From an uncultured Acetatifactor sp. (GTDB taxonomy: Bacteria; Bacillota; Clostridia; Lachnospirales; Lachnospiraceae): DNA of 64,000 bases. The notes beneath the pieces are model-generated. The model saw only the letters and a program-made list of their open reading frames with translations. It did no database searches and was not told the DNA's origin. A program made the translations under genes and the position numbers. The first letter of the stretch is position 1; each line of letters starts with the position of its first letter. The stretch lies in assembly GCA_910584375.1 (NCBI GenBank), contig CAJUAH010000012.1, forward strand, positions 49,388 to 113,387, in the 5' to 3' direction. Positions 35,417-44,252 of this stretch are shown piece by piece.

Positions 35417-36424
35417 ATGAAAAAGAAGGTTTTAGCGCTATTATTGGGAGGTATAATGGCAGTCGGCGGACTGGCCATGCAGACTCTGGTGCCGGTGGAG
35501 GCCATGACTGGCGAATCCGGTACGGTTTCGGCTCCGAGGACTGCGGTAGACTGTGACGGTACATTCTCCGATCCGCATATCAAGTCAGGCGAGGTTACTG
35601 CCATAGACGGAAAGCTTGCGGTGACAATTGATCTCGCGATTGAATACGAAGAAGGGTTTGCGGAGATTTATGTGTTTGAGAATCCGGTGGAAACGAGCAC
35701 CGGTTACGGTTATGTGAAGGATCCAGTTACATCGGAATGGGTTTTTGGAGAGATAGAATTCTATAATGTGTTATTGGAGGCATCTTTTGGGACTCCTCCT
35801 GCGGCTACAATGCGCATCGACGGAGGAAACAACACTTACACTTTTACGGAACTTTCGGCTGATAAGACGTATCATGTGTACTGTGTCGTATATGACTGGC
35901 ATGAGGCGAACGGAGAGGGAGAATCAGGTATTGCCGCGTACTCCCATTACGCAAAATATCTTGGGATTAACGGTTCCGGCAGCCAGGGAGGGAGCGAGGC
36001 GCAGCAGCCTGTCGCTGGCGGAACCGCAGCCCGTGATAATAACAGGGAGACGATAAATTCTCAGATCAGCCTGATCCAATCCGCGGAGGCCGGTTCCACC
36101 GTCACCCTGGAGAAGAGTACCACAACTCTGTCTAACGCGGTTATGAAAGAACTGCTGAAGAAGGGCGACGTATCCCTTAAGATGGAATTCACATACAACG
36201 AGCAGGAGTATGTGATCGTAATTCCCGCAGGCACAGCTCTGGACAATGATATTCCCTGGTACGGTCCCCTGTATCTGGCGCAGCAGTACGGAAACAGCGC
36301 GGGAACCGGAGCGGCGGCTGCGGCCCCGGCGGCAAACAACATGACCCTGAAACAACTGTTGGAAAAGAATCCCCAGATCAAGGACGCCAATAAGATCAGA
36401 GTGGGACAGAAGATCAATCTGTAA
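35417..36424 (+). CDS. Secreted protein with C-terminal LysM-like motif
   Basis: 335 residues. A signal peptide (about 1-30; VLALLLGGIMAVGGLAMQTL) is followed by a beta-rich region to ~175 and a second domain (about 200-290). The last 27 residues (MTLKQLLEKNPQIKDANKIRVGQKINL) match the second half of a LysM repeat, so it probably binds peptidoglycan. No catalytic motif seen. Start ATG 35417 with GGAGGAATGAGG upstream. Confidence 0.7.
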   Translation: MKKKVLALLLGGIMAVGGLAMQTLVPVEAMTGESGTVSAPRTAVDCDGTFSDPHIKSGEVTAIDGKLAVTIDLAIEYEEGFAEIYVFENPVETSTGYGYVKDPVTSEWVFGEIEFYNVLLEASFGTPPAATMRIDGGNNTYTFTELSADKTYHVYCVVYDWHEANGEGESGIAAYSHYAKYLGINGSGSQGGSEAQQPVAGGTAARDNNRETINSQISLIQSAEAGSTVTLEKSTTTLSNAVMKELLKKGDVSLKMEFTYNEQEYVIVIPAGTALDNDIPWYGPLYLAQQYGNSAGTGAAAAAPAANNMTLKQLLEKNPQIKDANKIRVGQKINL

Positions 36425-36435
36425 AAGAGCTCTCC

Positions 36436-36480
36436 GGAAATCGCTGCAGGCATAACGCTTACAGCGATTTCCATTTATTC
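36436..36480 (+). terminator. Terminator after the LysM-like gene
   Basis: GGAAATCGCTG (36436-36446) pairs perfectly with CAGCGATTTCC (36462-36472), followed by ATTTATT. Confidence 0.7.
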
Positions 36481-36514
36481 TCAGCCGTCATATATGCTCG
36501 GTCGTCACGGGGAA

Positions 36515-36548
36515 TTGACAAAACAATTTATTGGTGATACGATACCAA
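36515..36548 (+). promoter_or_regulatory. Promoter with an overlapping palindromic operator
   Basis: TTGACA (36515-36520), 17 bases, TACGAT (36538-36543) with an extended TGA element. The palindrome TTGGTGATACGATACCAA (36531-36548) covers the -10, a classic repressor position. It sits ~45 bases before the transglutaminase gene. Confidence 0.5.
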
Positions 36549-36592
36549 AGTGTATATAGAATAGAACTTGTTTTAAAAGGACCGGAGATACC

Positions 36593-38233
36593 ATGCAGGC
36601 AACAGGCGCGACAGAAAAACGGGGCGGAAAGGGCAAAAAGAAAAGACGAATAATCTGGGCGGGAGTGGCCGTTTTGCTGCTTGCCTCTCTGGCTGTGGGC
36701 GGCTGGCTCTATGTGGACAGTCTGGCCTATAAGCTGTGCAGGGTGGAAGCGGGCGTTGCGGTGGTCCCGTCTGATTTTTTAAAAAATGTCGACGATAGCG
36801 CTGTTTTCACCGCCGACAGCCAGCCTTTTTCCACGGCGCAGCCGGGTGAATATCAGGTGCGGGTTAAAAGCGGATGGTTCACCCATAGCTGTACTCTTAT
36901 CATTGAAGATACCATTGCGCCGACGGGAGAGGCGATGCCTGTGCGGCTGGAGATGGGCGAGAGCTGCGGGCCGGAAGATCTGGTAAAAAATATCTCGGAC
37001 GCCACAGCGGTGGAGCTCTCTTTTGCGGTGGAACCGGATTTTGACAGAGCGGGCAGCCAGTCGGTGCAGGTGGTTCTGACGGATCGGGGCGGCAACGAGG
37101 CGGTGGTGGAGTCGGAACTGTTTCTCTCTCCCGTGGCGGAAGAACTGACTGTGGAGGCCGGGGACGCGATACCGCCGGTGGAAAGTTTTCTGCTGGGGGG
37201 CATGCAGGGAACCTATGTCACTCGCGTGTCTGCTTTTGACTGTCATGTGCCGGGCGATCACCAGGTGGTCATCCGGGTGGACGGCACGGAGTACACCTCC
37301 CTCTTACATATTATAGATACGATTCCTCCCAGGGCCCAGGTGCAGGACGTAGAGGGCTTTGCGGTGTTACCACGAAAGGCGGAGGATTTTGTTGTGGAGG
37401 TGGAAGACGCCACGGAGGTGACGGCGGCTTTTCGGCAGGACCCTGATCTGACGCTTATCGGTACACAGGAGGTAGAGATCGTCCTGACGGACGCGGGCGG
37501 CAACGAGACGGTGAAAAAGGCCTGTCTCACCCTGTGGGAGGACAGCGAACCGCCGGTGATAACGGGGGCGGTGGATTTGACGATCTATGTGGGCGACGGC
37601 GTCTCCTACCGCGGGCATGTGACAGTGGAGGATAATTGCCCGGAGGGGCTGCAACTGACGGTGGATAACAGCAGCGTCAACCTGCAGGCGGCCGGCGTCT
37701 ATCCTGTGGTCTACACCGCGACGGACGCGGCGGGCAATACGGCCAGTGTGACGGTGCAGCTCACCATTATCGACCGGATCTATACCATCGACGAGGTGAA
37801 CGCCCTGGCGGACGGCGTGCTGGAAAAGATCCTCACGCCGGAGATGACGGATCGGGACAAAGCGCTGGCGATCTACAACTATATCCGGCGCAATGTGGGA
37901 TATATCAATCATTCCGAGAAAGGCGACTGGGTGCGGGCGGCTTACGAGGGACTCGCCAAAAGGCAGGGAGACTGCTATGTGTACGCCTGCACTGCCAAGG
38001 CGCTGCTGACCAGGGCGGGGATCAAAAACATGGATATCGCCAAGATTCCTACCAGGAGGGAGCATTACTGGAATCTGGTGGATGTGGGGGACGGATGGTA
38101 TCATTTTGACACGACTCCCCGGACGGATCACACGGTATTTTTCCTGTGGACGGACGCCGATCTGATGGCATATTCCGCGCAGCATTATAATTGTCACAAC
38201 TATGACAGGACTCTGTACCCGGAGATTAACTGA
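36593..38233 (+). CDS. Membrane-anchored transglutaminase-like protein with Ig-like repeats
   Basis: 546 residues. A basic N-terminus and membrane helix (about 21-40) precede four Ig-like/DUF5011-type beta repeats (about 50-395; each with a D(T/S)xPP-type start such as DTIAPTGEAM, DTIPPRAQV, DSEPPVITG). The C-terminal transglutaminase-like domain (about 410-546) has the complete triad C461 (GDCYVYA), H491 (REHYWN) and D506 (HFDTTP). Such exported proteins act as transglutaminases or, more often, cysteine peptidases at the cell surface. It is 36 bases before the racemase gene and may share its operon. Confidence 0.85.
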   Translation: MQATGATEKRGGKGKKKRRIIWAGVAVLLLASLAVGGWLYVDSLAYKLCRVEAGVAVVPSDFLKNVDDSAVFTADSQPFSTAQPGEYQVRVKSGWFTHSCTLIIEDTIAPTGEAMPVRLEMGESCGPEDLVKNISDATAVELSFAVEPDFDRAGSQSVQVVLTDRGGNEAVVESELFLSPVAEELTVEAGDAIPPVESFLLGGMQGTYVTRVSAFDCHVPGDHQVVIRVDGTEYTSLLHIIDTIPPRAQVQDVEGFAVLPRKAEDFVVEVEDATEVTAAFRQDPDLTLIGTQEVEIVLTDAGGNETVKKACLTLWEDSEPPVITGAVDLTIYVGDGVSYRGHVTVEDNCPEGLQLTVDNSSVNLQAAGVYPVVYTATDAAGNTASVTVQLTIIDRIYTIDEVNALADGVLEKILTPEMTDRDKALAIYNYIRRNVGYINHSEKGDWVRAAYEGLAKRQGDCYVYACTAKALLTRAGIKNMDIAKIPTRREHYWNLVDVGDGWYHFDTTPRTDHTVFFLWTDADLMAYSAQHYNCHNYDRTLYPEIN

Positions 38234-38269
38234 GCAAAGATTCATTACGCAGGAACGAGGTAAAAATAT

Positions 38270-38992
38270 ATGAAGAAACTGGGTGTGCTTGGCGGCCTGG
38301 GTCCGATGGCGTCGGTATATTTTTTACAGTTGGTCGTACAGATGACCGAGGCGCGGACGGATCAGGAGCATATAGAGGTATTGCTGCACAGTGTGCCGCA
38401 GATCCCGGACAGAACCAGATATATCCTGGGACAGAGCAGTGAAGACCCCGTGCCGCAGATGGCTGTGGCGGGAAGGGGACTGGCCGCCCAGGGGGCGCAG
38501 GTGCTTGCCATCCCCTGTGTCACAGCGCATTATTTTCAGGAACGGCTGGAGACGCAGATCGGCGTCCCCATATTGAACGCCGTCGAGGAGACGGCTCTCT
38601 GCCTGCAGCAGGCGGGAATAAACCGCGCGGGGATCCTGGCCACGGACGGAACGCTGTCCAGCAGGCTTTTTCAGACCTGTCTGGAAAAAAGAGGGATAAG
38701 CTGCGTCATTCCAGGCCCGGAGGACCAGCGGGCGGTGATGCGCCTGATCTACGACAATGTAAAGGCGGGAAAACCGGTGGAATATCCGCTGTTTGAGGCT
38801 GTGTCGGAGCGCCTTTTTGCCCGGGGGGCCCAGATCAATCTGCTGGGGTGTACAGAATTGTCGCTGATAGGAAGAGATCATGCGCTGGGGCCGGGCTTTC
38901 TGGACGTACTGGAAGTACTGGCGCGGAAAGCGGTTCTGTGCTGCGGCCGCCTGAAGGAAGAATATGAAAGTCTGATCGCGGAGGTGAATTGA
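38270..38992 (+). CDS. Aspartate/glutamate racemase-family enzyme
   Basis: 240 residues, normal length for this family. GVLGGLGPMASVYF is the N-terminal signature; the two catalytic cysteines are C83 (IPCVTAH, usually PCNTAH) and C194 (LLGCTEL). It interconverts L and D forms of an acidic or other amino acid without PLP. It overlaps the adenylation-enzyme gene, so it is in the dlt-like operon and probably supplies its D-amino acid. The N-to-V change next to C83 may alter specificity. Confidence 0.9.
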   Translation: MKKLGVLGGLGPMASVYFLQLVVQMTEARTDQEHIEVLLHSVPQIPDRTRYILGQSSEDPVPQMAVAGRGLAAQGAQVLAIPCVTAHYFQERLETQIGVPILNAVEETALCLQQAGINRAGILATDGTLSSRLFQTCLEKRGISCVIPGPEDQRAVMRLIYDNVKAGKPVEYPLFEAVSERLFARGAQINLLGCTELSLIGRDHALGPGFLDVLEVLARKAVLCCGRLKEEYESLIAEVN

Positions 38993-38997
38993 AAACC

Positions 38998-40527
38998 ATG
39001 CAAAATCATGTACTGGATTATCTGGAGCATATTGTCACCCAAAAGCCGGAAAAGACAGCCTTTACCAACGGAACGGAGGCGCTGACCTTTGCCCAGGTGC
39101 GGCAGCAGAGCCGGGCGGTGGGTACATTCCTGCATGATCGGGGAGTCTATCACGAGCCGGTGGTAGTATTTATGAACAAGCATCCCAAAGAGATCGCCGC
39201 CTTTTTTGGCGTGATCACAGGAGGGGACTTTTATGTGCCCATCGACGAGGAGATGCCGGTCAGCCGGATTCAGCTCATCCTGGACAATGTACAGGCCCGA
39301 ATCCTGATCTGCGACGGCCTGACCCGGGAGATCGCGAAGAAATTTGCCTTTGACGGAGAGACAGTCCTCTATGACGATATCTGCCGGACGTCGGCGGACG
39401 AGGAGGCTCTGGCGGATATACGCCGCCGGGCCATCGACACGGATCCCATCTATATCGTGTTTACCTCCGGTTCCACAGGCGTACCCAAGGGAGTGGCGGC
39501 CTGCCACCGCTCTGTCATCGATTATATAGAACAGCTCTCCGCAGTGCTGGAGTTTGACGAAGACACGGTGTTCGGCAACCAGACGCCGCTGTATTTTGAC
39601 GCCTGCCTGAAAGAGCTGTATCCCACGCTGAAATATGGCGCAACTACCTATCTGATTCCCAGGGAGCTGTTTATGCTGCCGGTGAAACTGGTGGAATATC
39701 TCAATGAGCATGGGATCAACACCATATGCTGGGTGGTGTCCGCGCTGACGATGATATCCGCCTTTGGAACCTTTCAGACAGTGACGCCCCGGTATCTGCG
39801 GACTGTGGCCTTTGGCAGCGAAGTCTTTCCTGTCAAACAGTTCGCCATGTGGAGAGCCGTTCTGCCCCAGGCGAAATTTGTCAATCTGTACGGTCCCACG
39901 GAGGGAACCGGCATGTGCTGTTATTATAAGGTGGAGAGGGATTTCGGCCCGGAGGAGGCCATTCCCATCGGAGGCCCCTTTCCCAACACGGAGATCCTTC
40001 TGCTGAACGATCAGAACCGGAGGGCAGGACAGGGAGAGACCGGGGAGATTTGTATTCGGGGAACCTCTCTGACGTTGGGTTATTACAACAATTTTGAAAA
40101 AACCCACGAGGTGTTCGTGCAGAATCCGCTCAACACCGCTTACCCGGAACTGATCTACCGAACCGGAGATCTGGGCCGCTATAACGAGCGGGGAGAGCTT
40201 ATGTTTGTCTCCCGCAAAGACTACCAGATCAAGCATATGGGGCACCGGATCGAGTTGGGGGAGATCGAGGTGAGCGCGAACATGGAAGAGGGCGTGCGGC
40301 TGTCGGGCTGTATCTATGACGATATAAAGGGGAAGATCCTGCTGTACTATGTGGGGACTGTCTGCGAGCGGGAACTGGCGGCGGCGCTGCGGGAGAGGCT
40401 GCCCAGATACATGATCCCCAACCGCTTGGTACGTCTGGAACAGATGCCACTCACAGCCAACGGGAAGATCGACCGCGTGGCGCTGAAACGTCTGGCCGGA
40501 ACCTTCCAGGCCCGGTCGGCACAGTGA
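38998..40527 (+). CDS. DltA-like amino-acid adenylation enzyme
   Basis: 509 residues, close to DltA. Core motifs are intact: TSGSTGVPKG (ATP loop), D201 in YFDACLKELY (amino-group binding Asp), NLYGPTEGTG, RTGDLGRYNERGE, and the C-terminal Lys in TANGKID. It should activate an amino acid as the adenylate and load it on the carrier protein encoded next. In Bacillus DltA the side-chain pocket has a Cys in FCGEV; here the same place reads FGSEV (G273), so the pocket is probably larger. ATG 38998 with GGAGGTGA at 38980-38987 is favoured over TTG 38989. Confidence 0.88.
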   Translation: MQNHVLDYLEHIVTQKPEKTAFTNGTEALTFAQVRQQSRAVGTFLHDRGVYHEPVVVFMNKHPKEIAAFFGVITGGDFYVPIDEEMPVSRIQLILDNVQARILICDGLTREIAKKFAFDGETVLYDDICRTSADEEALADIRRRAIDTDPIYIVFTSGSTGVPKGVAACHRSVIDYIEQLSAVLEFDEDTVFGNQTPLYFDACLKELYPTLKYGATTYLIPRELFMLPVKLVEYLNEHGINTICWVVSALTMISAFGTFQTVTPRYLRTVAFGSEVFPVKQFAMWRAVLPQAKFVNLYGPTEGTGMCCYYKVERDFGPEEAIPIGGPFPNTEILLLNDQNRRAGQGETGEICIRGTSLTLGYYNNFEKTHEVFVQNPLNTAYPELIYRTGDLGRYNERGELMFVSRKDYQIKHMGHRIELGEIEVSANMEEGVRLSGCIYDDIKGKILLYYVGTVCERELAAALRERLPRYMIPNRLVRLEQMPLTANGKIDRVALKRLAGTFQARSAQ

Positions 40528-40567
40528 CGTTGATATAGCTGAATATTATTATATAAGGAGAATAAAA

Positions 40568-40798
40568 ATGGAAGAATTATTGGAAATCTTAAGTGACCTG
40601 CACCCGGAGGTGGATTTTGAGACATGCGACACCTTGATCGACGATAAGATCCTGGACTCCTTTGATATCGTGTCCATCATCGCGGAGATCAACGACCGCT
40701 TTGACGTGACGGTCACGGCGGACAAGATCACCCCCCAGAACTTTAACTCCGCGGAGGCGTTGTATACGCTGATCCAGGAACTGGAAGACGAGGACTAA
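40568..40798 (+). CDS. DltC-like acyl/peptidyl carrier protein
   Basis: 76 residues, highly acidic, a four-helix carrier. S31 in ILDSFDIV is the phosphopantetheine attachment site. It carries the amino acid activated by the enzyme before it to the MBOAT after it. TAAGGAG lies before ATG 40568; the MBOAT gene begins 6 bases after its stop. Confidence 0.92.
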   Translation: MEELLEILSDLHPEVDFETCDTLIDDKILDSFDIVSIIAEINDRFDVTVTADKITPQNFNSAEALYTLIQELEDED

Positions 40799-40804
40799 GA
40801 CGCC

Positions 40805-42397
40805 ATGCTTTTTACATCTTACGCGTTTTTAGGCTTTATCGCGGTACTGTTCCTGCTGTATTACCTGATCCCCAGGCGGATGCAGTGGGGCCTGCTGCTG
40901 ATCGCCTCCTACCTGTTTTATTTTATCGCGGGACCGTCCTGGCTGCTGTATCTCCTGGCGACTACGATGGCAACCTATCTGGCGGCCCGCCGGATAGAAG
41001 AGGTGGGGGTGCGGCAGAAAGCTTACATAAAAGCCAACAGGCAGCAGCTTTCCGCAGAAGAAAAAAAGGCGTACAAGGAGAAGATGAAGGGCAGACAGCG
41101 TGGATGGATGCTGGCCTGCCTGCTGTTTGATCTGGGGATACTGGCGGTGGTGAAGTACACCAATTTTGCCATATCCAATATCAACGGTCTGCTGCGGCTG
41201 ACGGGCAGCGCCTCCCGGCTGGATTTCTGGGATATCGCGCTGCCCATGGGAATCTCTTTTTACACTTTTCAGGCGCTGGGGTATCTGATCGACGTCTACA
41301 GAGGAACGGTGGAGGCGGAGAAAAATCCTTTCCGGCTGGCGCTGTTCGTATCCTTTTTCCCCCAGCTGATACAGGGCCCCATCAGCCGTTTCGGCGATCT
41401 GGCCCGGAGTCTGTACGAGGAGCATGCCTTTGAGGCGAAAAGGTTCTGCTATGGGCTGCAGAGGATCCTGTGGGGCTATTTTAAAAAGCTGGTGATCGCC
41501 GACCGGATCCTGGTGGGAGTCAATACTGTCATCCGGGACACGGAAACTTATCAGGGAGCCTATGTGTTTGTGGGGATGCTCTTTTACGCGCTGGAGCTGT
41601 ATGCCGATTTCACAGGGGGTATAGACATCACCATCGGCATTGCCCAGGCTCTGGGGATCGAGGTGAAGGAGAATTTCAACCGTCCCTATTTTTCCAAGTC
41701 TGTAAAGGAATACTGGCGTCGCTGGCATATCACCATGGGCACCTGGTTTACGGATTATATTTTCTATCCCATATCCGTCTGCAAGCCCATGTTAAAGCTC
41801 TCCAGGGCCGCCAGGGCGCGCCTGGGGGAGAATGTGGGCAAGCGGATTCCCATCTATCTGTCCTCCTTCGCGGTCTGGCTGGCCACCGGCATCTGGCACG
41901 GGGCGAGCTGGAACTTTGTGGTGTGGGGGCTGGGTAACTGGGTGGTCATTATGATCTCACAGGAGCTGGAGCCGCTGTACGCCCGGTTTCACCGGCGCTT
42001 TGACGTGCGGGGCAGAGGGTGGTATAAGTTGTTCCAGGTGCTGCGCACCGTCTTTGTGATGAGCTGCCTGCGCACTTTTGACTGTTACCGGGATGTACCG
42101 CTGACATTTCGGATGTTTGGCAGTATGTTTACCCGGTGGAACTGGCAGATCCTGTGGGACGGTTCCCTGCTGGGCATCGGCCTGAGCGCTGTGGATTATG
42201 CCGTGCTGCTGGCCGGACTGATCCTGCTGGTGGCGGTGAGCCTGCTGCAGCGCAGCGGGAGCGTCCGGGACCGGATCGCCGCCAGACCCTATCCGACGCG
42301 GTTCCTGATCTGGTACGGCCTGTTTCTGGTCGTGCTGTTGGCGGGGGCCTATGGAGCAGGGTATGACGCCAGCCAGTTTATCTATAATCAGTTTTAG
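40805..42397 (+). CDS. MBOAT O-acyltransferase (DltB/AlgI-like)
   Basis: 530 residues with about eleven membrane segments. H365 in TGIWHGASWNF is the conserved MBOAT histidine. It probably takes the aminoacyl group from the carrier protein and moves it across the membrane. Length exceeds DltB (about 400) and is nearer AlgI/PatA-type MBOATs; a basic loop near residues 70-100 is extra. The SGNH-like gene follows by 21 bases. Confidence 0.9.
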   Translation: MLFTSYAFLGFIAVLFLLYYLIPRRMQWGLLLIASYLFYFIAGPSWLLYLLATTMATYLAARRIEEVGVRQKAYIKANRQQLSAEEKKAYKEKMKGRQRGWMLACLLFDLGILAVVKYTNFAISNINGLLRLTGSASRLDFWDIALPMGISFYTFQALGYLIDVYRGTVEAEKNPFRLALFVSFFPQLIQGPISRFGDLARSLYEEHAFEAKRFCYGLQRILWGYFKKLVIADRILVGVNTVIRDTETYQGAYVFVGMLFYALELYADFTGGIDITIGIAQALGIEVKENFNRPYFSKSVKEYWRRWHITMGTWFTDYIFYPISVCKPMLKLSRAARARLGENVGKRIPIYLSSFAVWLATGIWHGASWNFVVWGLGNWVVIMISQELEPLYARFHRRFDVRGRGWYKLFQVLRTVFVMSCLRTFDCYRDVPLTFRMFGSMFTRWNWQILWDGSLLGIGLSAVDYAVLLAGLILLVAVSLLQRSGSVRDRIAARPYPTRFLIWYGLFLVVLLAGAYGAGYDASQFIYNQF

Positions 42398-42418
42398 GTT
42401 GGGAGGAATGAGATAACT

Positions 42419-43447
42419 TTGAAAAAGGTTTGGAAATGGACTGGTACAGTGTTCATTGTTCTGGCCAGCCTGTACTTATTGCAGAGGCTGTTAGCGCCCA
42501 AATATGCCGCGGACGTGGTGGAGGGTGCGCTGATCGCCGAGTACTATTCGGAGGAAAAGGATCACGACGTGGTCTTTATCGGGGACTGCGAGGTCTATGA
42601 GAATTTTTCCCCGGCGGTACTGTGGCGGGATTACGGTATCAACAGCTACATACGGGGCAGCGCCCAGCAGTTGATCTGGCAGTCCTATTATCTGCTGGAG
42701 GACACGCTGCGCTACGAAAAGCCGGATACGGTGATCTTTAATGTGCTGTCCATGCAGTATAACGAGCCGCAGAGAGAGGCATACAACCGTATGACGCTGG
42801 AGGGGATGAGGTGGTCTTCTTCCAAGGCGGCCTCCATACTGGCGTCCATGACGGAGGAGGAACACTTTCTGGACTATGTCTTTCCGCTGCTGCGCTACCA
42901 TTCCAGATGGAGCGAACTGGGGGCGGAGGATGTAAAATATATGTTCCATACGCCCCGGATCTCCCACAACGGATATTATATGCGGGTGGATGTGAAACCT
43001 GCGGAAAACGTGCCGGAGGGCAGGATCCTGGCGGATTATCGCTTTGGGGATAACGCATGGGAGTACTTAGACAGGATGACCGCGCTGTGTCGCGAGAATG
43101 ATATCCGCCTGATTCTGGTAAAGGCGCCCAGCCTCTACCCCTATTGGTATGACCAGTGGGAGGAACAGATCGAGGACTACGCGGCGGCCAACGACCTGTT
43201 GTATATCAATTTTCTGGAACTGACGGAGGAGACCGGACTGGATTTTTCCACGGACACCTATGACGGAGGGCTGCATTTGAATCTGTCCGGCGCGGAAAAG
43301 ATCACGGAGTATCTGGGCGGCGTGCTGCGGCGGGAGGCCGGGCTTGCGGATCGCCGGGACGAAGAAGGACTGGCGGGAGTCTGGGAGGAAAAACTCGCGG
43401 CCTACGAGCAGGAAAAAGAGCGGCAGTACGCGGAACTGCAAAAATAA
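42419..43447 (+). CDS. DltD-like SGNH-fold protein with Cys in place of the nucleophile Ser
   Basis: 342 residues. An N-terminal membrane helix (about 5-21) anchors an outer SGNH domain. Block I reads VVFIGDCEVYENF, so the nucleophile position is C57 rather than Ser; D282 and H286 (DGGLHLN) complete the triad. In dlt systems DltD helps the final transfer to the polymer. A Cys at this place could form a thioester intermediate. Start TTG 42419 is 12 bases from GGGAGG (42401-42406), a long spacing, but no better in-frame start exists. The C-terminal 35 residues are a charged helix. Confidence 0.8.
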   Translation: MKKVWKWTGTVFIVLASLYLLQRLLAPKYAADVVEGALIAEYYSEEKDHDVVFIGDCEVYENFSPAVLWRDYGINSYIRGSAQQLIWQSYYLLEDTLRYEKPDTVIFNVLSMQYNEPQREAYNRMTLEGMRWSSSKAASILASMTEEEHFLDYVFPLLRYHSRWSELGAEDVKYMFHTPRISHNGYYMRVDVKPAENVPEGRILADYRFGDNAWEYLDRMTALCRENDIRLILVKAPSLYPYWYDQWEEQIEDYAAANDLLYINFLELTEETGLDFSTDTYDGGLHLNLSGAEKITEYLGGVLRREAGLADRRDEEGLAGVWEEKLAAYEQEKERQYAELQK

Positions 43448-43479
43448 AGGGTTATGTAACTCTGCACAGGAGGAGTATG

Positions 43480-44058
43480 ATGAAAAAAGTATTGGCGATG
43501 ACCATGGCGGCCGCCCTGTTTTTACTGGCGGGCTGCGGAGACAGCGAGAGAGTGATCGACGGGAATGTGGTGAATGTGACCACAGGCAGTCAGGCGGAGG
43601 AGACGACGGGGGAACAGGAGAGCGTTCAGCCCTCCCGGCAGCAGGAGCAGACAGCCGCCACCAGGGGGTATGTGTTTATGACAGGCGGCGTGACCGTGGA
43701 GATGGACGGGGACATGGCCCCTGTTCTGGGAGCGCTGGGAGAGCCGGTATCTTATTTTGAGGCGGCCAGCTGCGCTTTTGATGGGCTGGATAAGATCTAT
43801 ACCTATAACGGCTTTGAGATCGACACCTATCCTGCGGGAGACACGGATCTGGTATCCGCAGTGATCCTGAAAGACGATTCCGCCGCTACGGTCGAGGGGA
43901 TATGTATCGGCGATTCTCTGGATAAGGTGCTGGAGGTCTATGGGGAGGGCAAGCAGGAGAACGGTATGCTCACATATGAAAAAGACGGCATGAAACTGTG
44001 CTTTATTCTGCAGGACGACAGTGTGATTTCCATCGAGTATCGCTCGACGGCGCTGTAG
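43480..44058 (+). CDS. Lipoprotein with a BsuPI/SmpA-like repeat
   Basis: 192 residues. LLAGC is a lipobox, so the mature protein is lipid-anchored at its Cys. A Gln/Glu/Thr-rich linker leads to a domain (about 65-192) containing GICIGDSLDKVLEVYGEG, the repeat seen in SmpA/OmlA-like and related lipoproteins that typically bind partners. AGGAGG at 43468-43473 favours ATG 43480 over ATG 43477. It follows the dlt-like genes closely and is probably the last gene of that operon. Confidence 0.75.
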   Translation: MKKVLAMTMAAALFLLAGCGDSERVIDGNVVNVTTGSQAEETTGEQESVQPSRQQEQTAATRGYVFMTGGVTVEMDGDMAPVLGALGEPVSYFEAASCAFDGLDKIYTYNGFEIDTYPAGDTDLVSAVILKDDSAATVEGICIGDSLDKVLEVYGEGKQENGMLTYEKDGMKLCFILQDDSVISIEYRSTAL

Positions 44059-44158
44059 ATATCCGGCAAATGATAAAAGAGGGATTAGAAGGGTAATGTG
44101 CGGGTGAGGAATTGATTGCCGCAGGAAAATAGTACTGTAAAAATGGAAATAAATATGA

Positions 44159-44164
44159 TATAAT
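44159..44164 (+). promoter_or_regulatory. Predicted extended -10 promoter of the phosphoglucomutase gene
   Basis: TATAAT at 44159-44164 with TGA immediately before it; the -35 (TGTAAA at 44136-44141) is weak. Confidence 0.5.
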
Positions 44165-44171
44165 ACCTCTA

Positions 44172-44220
44172 CAGGCGTCAGCCCGACAGGGCGCAGACTG
44201 GGGCGTCCCGCAAACGCCTG
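44172..44220 (+). promoter_or_regulatory. Three-stem leader of the phosphoglucomutase gene
   Basis: Outer stem CAGGCGT (44172-44178) with ACGCCTG (44214-44220) encloses GCCC-GACA-GGGC (44181-44192) and GGG-CGT-CCC (44201-44209), giving a possible three-way junction. It lies between the promoter and GGAGGAGG before the start. Confidence 0.4.
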
Positions 44221-44252
44221 GCAAAACATAGTGAATTGGAGGAGGATAAGCA

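Noticed and set aside
38998..42397. A standard D-alanylation dltABCD operon
   Set aside because: The pocket Cys is replaced, the MBOAT is longer, the SGNH partner has Cys instead of Ser and a racemase is built in, so plain D-Ala loading is not assumed.
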